A stretch of DNA of 64,000 nucleotides from Roseisolibacter agri (GCF_030159095.1 NZ_BRXS01000001.1:496001-560000); one strand, 5' to 3'; positions 15,908-26,800 are shown, numbered from the stretch's first letter. Numbers and translations: made by a program. The notes: generated by a model not told the origin, from the letters alone.

Positions 15908-18364
15908 CTACCTCCGCAGTCGCGACAGCGCGAACTGCACCGCGAGATCCGTCGTGCTCCACAGCTGCACGTCGGCACCGGAGCCGTAGCGCACCGGCGT
16001 CAGCCGGCCGCCCGGGAACTCGTAGCTCCACAGCTCGCTCTGGAAGCCCGACGCCTCGACCGCCGCGACCACGCGATCGGCCGCGTCGCGCAGCTCGCGC
16101 ACGTACGCCGCGCGCGCGGGATCGGTGCCCGCATCGGCGCCTGCGTCCGCGATGCGGCCCGCCACGCCCAGCAGGAAGAGGTTCACCTCGCGCCCCCACG
16201 CCACGCGCGGGCCGTGATAGGCGTCGCGCACGAACGCGCGCCACACCGCCGGCGTCGCGTACGCGTCGTTCGCCACCACCGGCCCGACGCGGTCGATGAA
16301 CAGGCCGACGGGATACGCGCGCACGAACAGCCGCACGTCGCGCAGCACGCCGGCCGCCGTCGCCGAATCGGGGGCGCCGGCGCGCGCTGCGCCCTCGCCG
16401 AGGAAGAGCCGCGTGCCCGGGTCCGAGTTCGCGACGCCGATGGGCCGCGCGTCGGCGTCGAGCGCGAGCGCGAGGAAGCGCAGCGAGTCGCGGTCGGCGC
16501 CGGTGCGCGCGAGCACGCGCGTCCAGTGCGCGCGCTCCGCCGCGGGCATGATCGCCAGCCGCGCCGCGACCTGCCGGCGCACGGCCTCGGGCCCCAGCCG
16601 CACGACGAAGTGCCGCTCGGCGCCCCACCAGGTGTCGATGGCGCGGCGCAGCGCCGCGGTGTCGCGCACCCACGCGCCCAGCGGCGTGCCGGCGGCCAGC
16701 TCGGGCAGCGCGCCCGCCAGCGAGTCGCTGCGGAAGCCGAGCGTCCCCAGCGCGGCGAGGATCTCGGCCATCGACTCCAGCGCGTGCGGCGCCCAGACGG
16801 CGTTCACGTCCATCGCGTAGCGGCCGTTCGCGTAGCCCACGCCGCTGTCGCGCCAGCTGAGCGCGGCCCAGCGCGCGGAGTCGCGCGCGGCGAACCCGAT
16901 CAGGTGGTCGGGCGTGGGCGCGGCGGCGTACGGCGCGGTCATGCGGGCGACGAGCGCGAGCTCGCGCAGCATGCGCGTCAGGCGCGGCTCGCCGCCGTCC
17001 GTCGCGTCCAGGAGGAAGGCGCGCTTGCGCGCGGCCGGCACGTCGGGGTCGGCGAGCCAGCGCGCGGTCACCACCGGCAGCTGCAGCTCGTCGTCGATCA
17101 TGTGGTAGTTCTCGCGCACGCGGCGATGGTCGCGCAGCACCGCGGCCGCGCGCGCCAGCAGGCTGTCGGCCGCCGCCGCGTTGCCCGCGGCCGTCGCGCG
17201 GCGCCGCTCGTCCAGCAGCGCGACGTACTCCGACGCCGCCTCGCGCACCGCCTGCCCGCCGAGCGCCTCCTCGTGGCTCACCTGTCCGGTGGGCGAGAGC
17301 TTGCGCAGCGCGCTGGCGATCACGAACTCCGACATCTCGTCGCGCCAGATGGGCCGCATCATGAGCGCCGTCACCAGCATGTCGCGGCCGAAGTAGGTGG
17401 CGTAGGTCGGCAGCCCCGCCATCAGCTTGTCGCGCGACGACAGCAGCTCGACGCCGCGCACCTGCCGCTCCATCCAGCGCCCGCGCAGCGCGGCCGTGTC
17501 GGTGCCCGTGCCGTGCTGCGCCGCGGCGACGAAGGCGAGGAACTCGGGCGTGAAGATCTCCTGGCGCGACAGGCGGCCGAGCGGCGCCGCGGTGGTGGCG
17601 ATGCGCACCGTGAACGGCACCGTGCGTCCAGTGCGCGCGCGCAGCGTCAGCACGTCGCCCGCGCGCGTCGCCGTGACCCGCCGCGGATCGACCGCGACGT
17701 CGAGGCGCAGCGTGTCGCGCGCGTCGAGCGACAGCTGCGTGACGCGCGCGACCCAGGCGTCGGCGCCGGTCGTCACCGCGATCGTCGGGCGCAGCCGGGC
17801 GCGCAGCGTGGCGACGTCGGGGGCGTGCACCAGCGCCAGGTGCTCGCGCCGCACGTCGGCCGGCAGGCGATCGAGCGCGGCCAGCAGGCGCTCGGTCTCC
17901 TCGAGCGCGAACGGCGCGCCGCCGTACGGGGCGCGGTGCTTCCCCCACGCCTGGAAGTCGCGCTCGACGCGCATCGAGCCGAGCAGGAAGAAGCCGAGGC
18001 GCACGGTGGGCGACTCGGCCTCGAGGGCGTGCGCGAGCGTGCGCGCGCGCGGCGGCCCGCCGACCCGTGCGGAGTCGGACGTCCAGCGGAGCGGCGCCGG
18101 GCGGCCGCCGGCGTCGCGGGCCGTGAAGCCGAGGCTCTCGTTGTCGGCGTCGGCCCACAGGTGCACGACGCGCCCCTCGCGCCGGTCGAGGTAGACCTGG
18201 ACCGTGTTGCCCGCGGCGTCGCGCCAGAAGCGCGTGCGGTAGCCCCGGTAGGCGGCGCTGTCGTCCATCCCCGTTTCGGGGAATGAAAGCACGGCTGGAA
18301 CGGTCCGCGTACTGTCGGCGTTCTGCGCCAGCTGCGTCAGCAGCGCGAGCGTGAGCGGGATCAT
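15908..18364 (-). CDS. Exported six-hairpin glycosidase-like protein
   Basis: The 818-residue protein has a short signal peptide (MIPLTLALLTQLAQNA) and a C-terminal alpha/alpha-rich half. The stretch PTYATYFGRDMLVTALMMRPIW resembles the FGRDT-type motif of amylo-alpha-1,6-glucosidases and other six-hairpin glycosidases, and LWSYEFPGGRLTP and the start (YRTRFWRDAAGNTVQVYLD) suggest a beta-sandwich N-domain. I cannot assign a GH family or catalytic pair by eye, so substrate is open; alpha-glucan or another oligosaccharide is plausible because it is divergent from SusC/SusD and close to GH97, GH13 and trehalase genes. The frame is intact and codon use matches neighbours. It is read away from the SusC operon and could be co-regulated from the shared 652-nt gap. 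Confidence 0.8.
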   Translation of the reverse strand: MIPLTLALLTQLAQNADSTRTVPAVLSFPETGMDDSAAYRGYRTRFWRDAAGNTVQVYLDRREGRVVHLWADADNESLGFTARDAGGRPAPLRWTSDSARVGGPPRARTLAHALEAESPTVRLGFFLLGSMRVERDFQAWGKHRAPYGGAPFALEETERLLAALDRLPADVRREHLALVHAPDVATLRARLRPTIAVTTGADAWVARVTQLSLDARDTLRLDVAVDPRRVTATRAGDVLTLRARTGRTVPFTVRIATTAAPLGRLSRQEIFTPEFLAFVAAAQHGTGTDTAALRGRWMERQVRGVELLSSRDKLMAGLPTYATYFGRDMLVTALMMRPIWRDEMSEFVIASALRKLSPTGQVSHEEALGGQAVREAASEYVALLDERRRATAAGNAAAADSLLARAAAVLRDHRRVRENYHMIDDELQLPVVTARWLADPDVPAARKRAFLLDATDGGEPRLTRMLRELALVARMTAPYAAAPTPDHLIGFAARDSARWAALSWRDSGVGYANGRYAMDVNAVWAPHALESMAEILAALGTLGFRSDSLAGALPELAAGTPLGAWVRDTAALRRAIDTWWGAERHFVVRLGPEAVRRQVAARLAIMPAAERAHWTRVLARTGADRDSLRFLALALDADARPIGVANSDPGTRLFLGEGAARAGAPDSATAAGVLRDVRLFVRAYPVGLFIDRVGPVVANDAYATPAVWRAFVRDAYHGPRVAWGREVNLFLLGVAGRIADAGADAGTDPARAAYVRELRDAADRVVAAVEASGFQSELWSYEFPGGRLTPVRYGSGADVQLWSTTDLAVQFALSRLRR

Positions 18365-19016
18365 GCGGCGTCGGGGTGAGGGTCGGCGTAGGAACGTTCC
18401 ATTCCGCTACCGGGGTCGCGTCGTTCGTACACGACCTTGACAATGCGCCGGCCGGAAGGGATATCTGGCCGCGCGACCCGAAGCCAGCAGGGTGGACCGC
18501 GGGGCGACCGCGGGTGGAACGTGCTCCGGCGTACGGTGGAGCACGCGTGACGTGCGGGACGATTCCGTGGTCCGCTGGGGCATGCGGGACGGTGGGGACG
18601 GCGGCTGCACGCGGCGCGATGGGGATGCGCGCGGGCCGCCGGCGGTGCGGTGCATGAGGTCCGGTTCGGCATGAGGCGCGGTCTCCCGCAGGAGCGGGCG
18701 ACGGCGTCACGCATGCCGGAACGTCGATGACCGACCAGGGCAGGTGGACCGGGTGGCAGTGGAGGGTGGATGCAGTCCGACTCCCAGCAGCACGCACGTT
18801 CGTGGGCCCGCGCGGCGTGGCCCCTCGCCTCACCCCGGGCCCGACCACCCGTGCGCTGACGCCTCGCCGAGCTTTCCGGCGCGCCCACGGGCCGCGCCGT
18901 CGCAACCGGCAGCGTGGCCGACCGGCCGCCCGCCGCGCCCAGGACCCCTCCGCGTCGTGTCCACGCCGACCGAGGGCGATGTCCAAACTCCGCAGCCTCC
19001 AATGGAGGGCAGACGT
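18365..19016. other. 652-nt divergent intergenic region upstream of SusC
   Basis: This is the longest gene-free stretch in the window. I see no credible gene; short open frames on both strands have no signal, motif or ribosome site. It must hold the promoters of the glycosidase-like gene (minus) and of susC (plus). Apart from one sigma70-like match at 18437 (listed separately) and a GGAGGG ribosome site at 19005-19010 before SusC I see no clear operator, riboswitch or strong hairpin. A long 5' leader for susC is possible. Confidence 0.6.
18437..18465 (+). promoter_or_regulatory. Candidate sigma70-like promoter in the susC leader
   Basis: TTGACA at 18437-18442 is a perfect -35 hexamer in a very GC-rich region. 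It is followed after 17 nt by GATATC and after 19 nt by TATCTG, both weak -10 matches. It points to susC, which starts 550 nt downstream, so it would imply a long leader. The match may be chance. Confidence 0.3.
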
Positions 19017-22000
19017 ATGGCAGCAGTGGCTCGTGGCCTCTTCCCGGTGTTCGTCGGCGGCCTGCTGCTCGCCGGCTCACTGGGCGCGCAGGCCCCGACG
19101 GGCACGATCAGCGGGCGGGTCGTCGACTCGACGTCGCAGCAACCGCTCGCGAACGTGACGGTCTCCATCGTGGGCACGCAGCGCGGCGCCCTGACGCGCA
19201 ACGACGGCGGCTTCGTCATCGCCCAGGTCCCCGCCGGCGCCGCCCGGGTGCGCGCGGCGCGCATCGGCTATGCGTCGCGCGAGGAGGCGGTGACGGTCAA
19301 CGCCGGCGCGACCGCGACCGTCAGCATCTCGCTCCCGTCCGTCGCGGCGAGCCTCTCCGAGGTCGTCGTCGTCGGCTACGGCACGCAGCGCCGCGAGGCG
19401 ATCACCGGGTCGGTGGCCAAGGTCGACGCCGACGCCGCCAACCTCGGCGTCATCGCCAACCCGACCGCGCTGCTCAACGCGCGCGTGGCGGGCGTCAACA
19501 TCACGGTCAACAACGGCGAGCCGGGCGGCGGGGCGCAGATCCGCATCCGCGGCGGCACGTCGATCAGCGCCAGCAACGATCCGCTCTACGTGATCGACGG
19601 CGTGCCGATCCAGAACGACAACACCGTCGCTACGGGCGTCGCGATCGGCAACACGGCGGCGCTCGACCGCAACCCGCTGAACTCGCTCAACCCGAGCGAC
19701 ATCACGTCGATGACCGTCCTCAAGGACGCGGCGGCGACGGCGATCTACGGCAGCCGCGGCGCCAACGGCGTCGTGCTCATCGAGACCAAGAAGGGCGCCG
19801 GCGGCACCTCGCAGATCGAGTACGAGGTGGCGGTCGGCGCCGCGACGGCGGCCCGCAAGCTCGACGTCCTGAACGGCAGCGAGTACCGCAGCTTCGTCCA
19901 GTCGCAGATCAGCAACGGGAACCTCCCGGCCACCGCGAACGCCAGCCTCGGCACGGCGAACACGGACTGGGAGGACGAGATGACGCGCGTCGGGTACACG
20001 CAGAACCACAACCTGGCGTTCTCGGGCGGGTCGCAGACGACGCAGTACCGCGCGGCGCTCAACTACTTCGACCAGCAGGGCGTCGTCATCGCCAACGGGC
20101 TGACGCGCTACCAGGGCCGCGTGAACGCCAACCACCAGGCGATCGGCGGCAAGCTGCAGACGGGCGTCAACCTCACGGCGTCGCGGGTCAACAACAAGTA
20201 CCTGCCGTTCGACAACACCGCCGGCTTCGACGGCGGCGTGTTCACGAACGTGGCCGTGTTCAACCCGACGCAGCCGGTCCTCACGTCCACCGGCACGTTC
20301 TACGAGGTGGGCACCGGCGCGCAGTCGATCCGCAACCCGGTGGCGCTGGCGCGGCAGATCAACGACGTCGCGCCCGAGAACCGCGTCCTCGGCAACGTCA
20401 ACGCGTCGTACAGCCTCCTCCCGAGCCTGACGGCGCGCACGACGGTCGGCATCGACTTCGCGAACTCGGTGCGGCAGACCTACCTGCCGCTCACGAACCC
20501 GGTCGGCGCCTCGACCAACGGCCGCGCGCGCCAGGCCGAGCGCGACCTGCAGAACGTGAACTTCCAGGGGCTGCTGACCTTCGCGCCGGACATCAGCGAG
20601 TCGAACGACATCGAGGTCCTGGGCGGCTACGAGTTCTCGCGCTTCGACAACCGCGGCTTCGAGGCCGAGGCGCGCGGCTTCCGCACCGACGCCTTCTCGT
20701 TCAACAACCTGGGCGCCGGCACGCTCGAGGGCGCGCCCGCGCCGACGTCGTACATCGAGCAGAGCCGCCTGGTGTCGTTCTTCGGGCGCGCCAACTACGG
20801 CTTCCGCAACCGGTACTTCCTCACCGGCGTGCTGCGCTACGACGGCTCGTCGCGCCTGGCGCCGGGCAACAAGTGGTCGGTGTTCCCGGCCATCTCCGGC
20901 TCGTGGCGCCTGAGCGAGGAGGGCTTCCTGAAGGACGGCCCGTTCTCGAACCTGAGCCTCCGCGCCGGCTGGGGGCGCCAGGGCAACCAGGCCGTGAAGC
21001 CGTACGCGACGCAGCTGCTGCTGAAGACCAACAACAGCGCGCGCTATCCGTTCGGCGACCAGGTCATCACGGGCTTCGCGGCGTCGCAGGTCGCCAACCC
21101 GAACCTGAAGTGGGAGACGTCGGAGCAGATCAACGTCGGCTTCGACTACGGCTTCTCGAACGACCGGTTCACGGGCGTCCTCGACTTCTACCAGAAGGAC
21201 ACGAAGGACCTGCTGCTCGACGTGCCGGTGGCGCAGCCGGCCGTGGTGAGCACGCGCATCGAGAACGTCGGGTCGATCCGCAACCGCGGGATGGAGCTGT
21301 CGCTCGACGCGCGGATCTTCGACGGCGCGACGCGCAGCCTGTCGTCGGGGCTCGTGCTGAGCGTGGAGCGCAACGAGGTGGTGGAGCTGGGCCTCGACCG
21401 GCAGTTCATCATCACCGGCGTCGTCAGCGGCCAGGGCCAGTCGGGCAAGTTCGCGCAGCGCCTGATCCCCGGCGAGCCGATCGGCACCTTCTGGGGCGCG
21501 GAGTTCGTCGGCTTCAACGACAAGGGCCAGCAGATCTTCAACAAGTACACGGTCACGCGCGACGCGCAGGGCCGCGAGACCGGCCGCACGCTGAACGGCA
21601 CGACGACGACGCCGACGGGCGACGACGAGCGCATCATCGGCAACGCCAACCCGGGCTTCAGCCTCGGCCTGCGCAGCAACGCGACGTGGAACCGCTTCGA
21701 CGCCAGCTGGCTGTGGCGGGGCGAGTTCAACCGCGACGTCTTCAACAACACGGCGCTCGTCTACTCGACGACGGCGAACGCCAAGCAGGGGCGCAACTTC
21801 CTGTCGTCGGCGCTGAGTCAGGGGGACGCGTTCGGCGAGCCGGCGATCTACTCGTCGCGCTGGATCGAGGACGGCTCGTTCGTCCGCCTGCAGAACGTGA
21901 CGATCGGCTACCGCTTCCGGCTGCCGAGCGGCTTCGCCGGTGGGCGCGAGACGCGCGTCTTCCTCTCGGGCGACAACCTGCTGCTCTTCACGCCCTACGA

Positions 22001-22127
22001 GGGGCTGGATCCGGAGGTGTTCGTGCGCGCCGGCGACGGCGTGACCGGCACCGCGTCGCGCGGCATCGACTACCTGGCGTATCCGCGCGCCCGGACCTTC
22101 ACGACCGGCGCCCGCATCCAGTTCTGA
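19017..22127 (+). CDS. SusC/RagA-family TonB-linked outer membrane protein
   Basis: The 1036-residue protein is a TonB-dependent outer membrane transporter that works with SusD to import oligosaccharides or other large nutrients. Order of parts: signal peptide (to about residue 22, GSLGAQ), a carboxypeptidase-regulatory-like domain (TISGRVVDSTSQQPLANVTV to about 105), the family motif EVVVVGYGTQRR, a plug domain with RIRGGTSISASNDPLYVIDG, and a beta barrel ending in the typical aromatic residue (GARIQF). The ATG at 19017 has GGAGGG 6 nt upstream; an in-frame ATG at 19002 is possible. SusD follows after 26 nt. Ligand is unknown, but the nearby alpha-glucan enzymes make a glucan plausible. Confidence 0.96.
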   Translation: MAAVARGLFPVFVGGLLLAGSLGAQAPTGTISGRVVDSTSQQPLANVTVSIVGTQRGALTRNDGGFVIAQVPAGAARVRAARIGYASREEAVTVNAGATATVSISLPSVAASLSEVVVVGYGTQRREAITGSVAKVDADAANLGVIANPTALLNARVAGVNITVNNGEPGGGAQIRIRGGTSISASNDPLYVIDGVPIQNDNTVATGVAIGNTAALDRNPLNSLNPSDITSMTVLKDAAATAIYGSRGANGVVLIETKKGAGGTSQIEYEVAVGAATAARKLDVLNGSEYRSFVQSQISNGNLPATANASLGTANTDWEDEMTRVGYTQNHNLAFSGGSQTTQYRAALNYFDQQGVVIANGLTRYQGRVNANHQAIGGKLQTGVNLTASRVNNKYLPFDNTAGFDGGVFTNVAVFNPTQPVLTSTGTFYEVGTGAQSIRNPVALARQINDVAPENRVLGNVNASYSLLPSLTARTTVGIDFANSVRQTYLPLTNPVGASTNGRARQAERDLQNVNFQGLLTFAPDISESNDIEVLGGYEFSRFDNRGFEAEARGFRTDAFSFNNLGAGTLEGAPAPTSYIEQSRLVSFFGRANYGFRNRYFLTGVLRYDGSSRLAPGNKWSVFPAISGSWRLSEEGFLKDGPFSNLSLRAGWGRQGNQAVKPYATQLLLKTNNSARYPFGDQVITGFAASQVANPNLKWETSEQINVGFDYGFSNDRFTGVLDFYQKDTKDLLLDVPVAQPAVVSTRIENVGSIRNRGMELSLDARIFDGATRSLSSGLVLSVERNEVVELGLDRQFIITGVVSGQGQSGKFAQRLIPGEPIGTFWGAEFVGFNDKGQQIFNKYTVTRDAQGRETGRTLNGTTTTPTGDDERIIGNANPGFSLGLRSNATWNRFDASWLWRGEFNRDVFNNTALVYSTTANAKQGRNFLSSALSQGDAFGEPAIYSSRWIEDGSFVRLQNVTIGYRFRLPSGFAGGRETRVFLSGDNLLLFTPYEGLDPEVFVRAGDGVTGTASRGIDYLAYPRARTFTTGARIQF

Positions 22128-22153
22128 TCCCTCGAGTCAGTCATCCGGAGCCC

Positions 22154-23734
22154 ATGCCGACCTATCTCTCGCAGACCCTCCGTCGAAGTGCCCTCGGGGC
22201 CCTGCTGCTCGCCGCGGGGTCCCTGGGCGCCGTCCAGGGCTGCACCGACCTCACCGAGACGCCGCGCGACGCGCTGACGCCGGCCAACGCGTTCAAGACG
22301 GACCAGGAGATCCTGGCCGGCGCGGCGGCCGTGTACGCGCAGCTGCGCTCGACGCAGTGGGGCTACTACAACCTCAGCGAGATCACGTCGGACGAGCAGC
22401 TCGTCCCGACGCGCGGCAGCGACTGGTTCGACAACGGCCGCTGGCTCGAGATCTACCGCCAGTCGTGGAACTCGAACTCCGGCTCCGCGCTGGAGGACAT
22501 GAACGGCGTCTGGAACGACATGTTCTCGGGGGTCGCGAAGGCGAACCTGATGATCAGCGTCGTCGAGGCGAGCAACAGCGCGAACAAGGAGGCCAACCTC
22601 GCCGAGCTGCGGACGCTGCGGGCGTGGTTCTACTATGTGCTGATGGACTTCTTCGGCGGCGTGCCGCTGGTGACGACGACCGAGGTCGAGCCGCGGGCGA
22701 ACGTCTCGCGCGACTCGATCTTCAAGTTCATCGAGTCCGAGCTGAACGCGGCGCGCGCGGTGCTGCCCGACAAGCCGGCGCAGTACGGCCGCGTGAGCAA
22801 GGGCGTGGCGAACGCGATCCTCGCGAACATGTACATCAACGCCCCGGTGTTCCAGGGGACGGTGACGGCGGGCGGGCTGCAGCGCGCGGCCGGCCGCTAC
22901 CAGAACGCGATCGACGCCGCGGACCGCGTCATCAACTCGGGCGTGTACTCGCTGGCGTCGGACTACAAGGCGAACTTCGCGGTCAACAACGAGACGTCGC
23001 CCGAGAACATCTTCGTCATCGCCAACACGTCGGCGCCGCCGGGGCTCGGCATGAGCCTGCAGATGCGGACGCTGCACTACAACCAGCACGGCGTGCAGGG
23101 CGGCCCGTGGAACGGCTTCGCCGGGCTGGCGGAGACGTACCGCACCTACGACCAGGCCGACGTGCGCCGCAGCGTGTGGCTCACCGGCCCGCAGATCAGC
23201 TTCGTGACCGGCCAGCCGACGACGGACCGCCAGGGCGCGCCGCTGGTCTTCACGGACACGATCGGCGACATCACGAAGGCGAACGAGAACGAGGGCCCGC
23301 GCCTGCTCAAGTACCCGCCGCTGCTGTCGGCGCCGAACGGCGACTCCTTCCCGAACGACTTCGTGTACTTCCGCCTGGCCGAGATGTACCTGATCAAGGC
23401 CGAGGCGCTGAACGAGCTGGGACGGACGGCGGAGGCGATCGCGCTGGTCAACCGGATCCGCGAGCGCGCGTTCGAGCCGGACAAGCCGCTCAGCACCGGC
23501 CTGTCGCAGGCGCAGGCGCGCCAGGCGATCCTGAGCGAGCGCCTGTTCGAGTTCGCCGGCGAGGCGAAGCGCCGCCAGGACCTGATCCGCATGGGCGGGC
23601 TGCCCGGCGTCACGCTGACCTTCACGGGGGCGCGCCAGTTCAAGACGGCGCAGTCGCCCTACAAGGTGCTCTTCCCGATCCCGGCCACGCAGCTCCAGAA
23701 CAACCCGCTGCTGGTCCAGAACGCCGGCTACTGA
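22154..23734 (+). CDS. SusD/RagB-family nutrient-binding outer membrane lipoprotein
   Basis: The 526-residue partner of SusC sits as a lid on the transporter and binds the substrate at the cell surface. It has a lipoprotein signal (LLLAAGSLGAVQGC) and the family landmarks: DLTETPRDALTPANAF at the start of the mature protein, TPR-like helices (LAELRTLRAWFYYVLMDFFGGVPLV), and the C-terminal FRLAEMYLIKAEALNELGR and LFEFAGEAKRRQDLIRMG followed by LFPIPATQLQNNPLL. The order and length are normal. A GGAG site lies before the ATG at 22154. A hairpin (23762-23800) follows the stop, so part of the transcripts may end here and the CRTAC1 gene may be expressed at a lower level. Confidence 0.95.
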   Translation: MPTYLSQTLRRSALGALLLAAGSLGAVQGCTDLTETPRDALTPANAFKTDQEILAGAAAVYAQLRSTQWGYYNLSEITSDEQLVPTRGSDWFDNGRWLEIYRQSWNSNSGSALEDMNGVWNDMFSGVAKANLMISVVEASNSANKEANLAELRTLRAWFYYVLMDFFGGVPLVTTTEVEPRANVSRDSIFKFIESELNAARAVLPDKPAQYGRVSKGVANAILANMYINAPVFQGTVTAGGLQRAAGRYQNAIDAADRVINSGVYSLASDYKANFAVNNETSPENIFVIANTSAPPGLGMSLQMRTLHYNQHGVQGGPWNGFAGLAETYRTYDQADVRRSVWLTGPQISFVTGQPTTDRQGAPLVFTDTIGDITKANENEGPRLLKYPPLLSAPNGDSFPNDFVYFRLAEMYLIKAEALNELGRTAEAIALVNRIRERAFEPDKPLSTGLSQAQARQAILSERLFEFAGEAKRRQDLIRMGGLPGVTLTFTGARQFKTAQSPYKVLFPIPATQLQNNPLLVQNAGY

Positions 23735-23761
23735 GGGGGCGACACCCGCCCCACGGCCTCC

Positions 23762-23800
23762 CGTCATCGCCTGCTCCTGTCCAGGGGGCAGGCGATGACG
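23762..23800 (+). terminator. Stem-loop after susD (possible attenuator/terminator)
   Basis: A perfect 13-bp stem, CGTCATCGCCTGC (23762-23774) with GCAGGCGATGACG (23788-23800), encloses a 13-nt loop. It lies 28 nt after the SusD stop and is followed by TATATGAG, not by a T-run. Position between susCD and the CRTAC1 gene suggests transcript processing or partial termination. An ATG at 23795 is inside the stem. Confidence 0.6.
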
Positions 23801-23866
23801 TATATGAGACGCAGTGTCCCGCGGCGCGCCGCCGGGACCACCTCCCGCCGAATCCCTCCGAAGGGC

Positions 23867-26800
23867 ATGACCCAGACGTACGCCGCCTGGCCGCGCGCGC
23901 TCGCCGCGGCCGCGCTGCTCGCCGGCACCCTCGCCTGCGCGGGCGCTGCCGGCTCCGCGGACGACTCCACGGCCGCTGCCGCGCCCCGCGGCGAGGCCCC
24001 GCCGGTGGACGGGCACCTGTTCACGCGGCTCCCCGCGTCGTACACGGGCGTCCACTTCGTCAACCGGCTGGAGGACAGCGACACGCTCAACGTCTTCACC
24101 TACCGCAACTTCTACAACGGCGGCGGCGTCGCGATCGGGGACCTCACGGGCGACAGCCTGCCGGAGCTCGTGCTGACGTCCAACCTGGGCGGGGCCACGC
24201 TCTACCTGAACGAGGGCGGGCTGCGCTTCCGCGACGTCACCGCGAAGGCCGGCATGAAGGGGAAGGGCGGCTGGACGACCGGCGTGACGATGGCCGACGT
24301 GAACGGCGACGGGCGGCTGGACGTCTACGTGTCGCACGCGGGCCCGGACGCCGACCGCCGCGCCAACGAGCTGTGGGTCAACCAGGGGACCGACGCGTCG
24401 GGCGTGCCGACGTTCGTGGAGCGCGCGGCCGAGCACGGGATCGCGGACCGCGGCTACTCGAGCCACGCGGCGTTCCTGGACTACGACCGCGACGGGGACC
24501 TCGACCTGTTCGTGATCAACAACTCGCCGCGCCCGGTGAGCAGCTTCGGGATGCGCAACACGCGGCACGTGCGGGACTCGCTGGGCGGGCACCGCCTGTA
24601 TCGCAACGATGCCGGGAAGTTCGTCGACGTGAGCGAGCAGGCCGGCATCTACGGCAGCGAGATCGGCTTCGGGCTGGGGCTGGGCGTGGGCGACGTGAAC
24701 CGCGACGGCTGGCCGGACGTCTACGTCGCCAACGACTTCTTCGAGCGCGACCACCTGTACGTCAACCGCGGCGACGGCACGTTCGACGAGGCGGGCGACC
24801 GGCAGATGCCGGTCATGAGCTACTTCTCGATGGGGATGGACGTGGCCGACGTCGACAACGATGGCTGGCCGGACGTCTACACCACCGACATGCTGCCGGA
24901 GGACGAGTACCGCTTCAAGACGACGTCGTCGTTCGAGGGGTGGGACGTCTACCAGACCAAGCTGCGCAACGGCTACGGGCACCAGGCCATGCGCAACATG
25001 CTGCAGCGCAACAACGGCGACGGGACGTTCAGCGACGTCGGCCAGATGGCACACGTCGACAAGACCGACTGGAGCTGGAGCGCGCTGATCGCGGACCTGG
25101 ACCTGGACGGGCTGAAGGACGTCTACGTGACGAACGGGCTGCTGCACGACGTCACGTCGCAGGACTACATCGCCTTCCTCGCCAACGACGCGACGCGCGA
25201 GCGCACCGTGCGCGGCGGGAAGGTGGACTACATGCAGCTGATCCGCGCGATGTCGTCCACGCCGCTGCCGGACTACGCGTTCCGCAACGCGGGCGACCTG
25301 CGCTTCACGAACGAGGCGAAGGCGTGGGGGCTCGACACGCCGAGCTTCTCGAACGGCGCCGCGTACGGGGATCTGGACGGCGACGGCGCGCTCGACCTGG
25401 TGGTGAACAACGTCAACGCCGAGGCGTTCGTCTACCGCAACAACGCGCGCACGCTGCACCGCGACCGGCACTGGCTGCAGGTGCGGCTGGACGGCGCGGG
25501 GCTCAACCGCTTCGGCGTGGGCGCGCGCGTGACACTGTGGCAGGGCGACGCGCAGCAGGTGCAGGAGCAGGCGCCCGCGCGCGGCTTCCAGTCGAGCGTG
25601 GACCCGGTGCTGACGTTCGGGCTCGGCGCGCGCGCGGCCGCGGACTCGGTCACCGTGGCGTGGGCGGACGGCCGCACCAGCGTACTGCGGCAGGTCGCCG
25701 CCGACCGGCGGCTGACGGTGCGCCAGGCCGACGCCCCGGCGCCCGCCGCCGCGCCCGCGCCGCCACGCGCCGCGTCGCCGTCGACCACGCTGCTCGCCGA
25801 CGTCACCGACCGCACGCCGTTCGACTTCGTGCACCGCGAGAACGACTTCGTGGACTTCGACCGCGAGCGGCTGCTCCCCAAGCTCCTCTCGACCGAGGGG
25901 TCGTACATGGCAGTGGGCGACGTGAACGGCGACGGCCTGGACGACGCGTACGTGGGCGGCGCGAAGGAGCAGCCCGGCCAGCTGATGCTGCAGGCGCGCG
26001 ATGGGAGCTTCCGCCGCAGCAACCCCGGCGTGTTCGAGCCAGACGCGATCTCGGAGGACCTGGGCGCGGCGCTGTTCGACGCCGACGGCGACGGCGACCT
26101 CGATCTCTACGTCGTGAGCGGCGGCAACGAGTTCTCGGAGCTCGCGCCCGCGCTGCAGGACCGCCTCTACGTCAACGACGGGCGCGGCGGCTTCCGCAAG
26201 ACGACCGGCCAGCTGCCCGAGGAGTACGAGAGCGGCTCGCGCGTGGTGGCCGCGGACTACGACCGCGACGGCGACGTGGACCTGTTCGTCGGCGGGCGCG
26301 TGGTGCCCTGGAAGTACGGCGCGAGCCCGCGCAGCCTGCTCCTGCAGAACGACGGGCGCGGGCGCTTCACCGACGTCACCGACCGGCTGGCGCCCGCGCT
26401 CGCGCGCGCGGGGCTGGTGACCGACGCCGTCTGGCGCGACGTGGACGGCGATGCGCGCCCCGACCTGGTGGTCGTCGGCGAGTGGATGCCGATCACCGTC
26501 TTCCGCAACGCCGGCGGCGGGAAGCTCGCGCCGCTGGCGGTGGCGGGGCTCGCGCAGAGCGACGGCTGGTGGAACCGCATCGTCGCCGGCGACTTCACGG
26601 GCGACGGCAGGGTGGACTTCGTGCTCGGCAACCTGGGGCTGAACACGCGCCTGCAGGCCAGCGCCGCGCAGCCGGTGACCATGTACGTGAAGGACTTCGA
26701 CGGGAACGGCTTCGCGGAGCAGATCCTGGCGACGTACAACGAGGGGAAGGCGTACCCCTTCCCGCTGCGGGACGACCTGATCAAGGCGATCCCGCCGCTG

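Noticed and set aside
18376-18657. Small plus-strand frame of 93 codons in the susC upstream region
   Set aside because: No ribosome site, no recognisable domain and composition like surrounding non-coding DNA.
13653-18986. Open frame of about 1,777 codons on the minus strand through the dehydrogenase and glycosidase genes
   Set aside because: It is a different frame over genes with clear catalytic motifs; its product is Arg/Ala-rich low complexity, as expected for shadow frames in high-GC DNA.
23795-23866. Earlier start (ATG 23795) for the first CRTAC1 protein
   Set aside because: The ATG lies within the 13-bp hairpin and adds a basic stretch before the signal peptide; the ATG at 23867 gives a normal lipoprotein signal.
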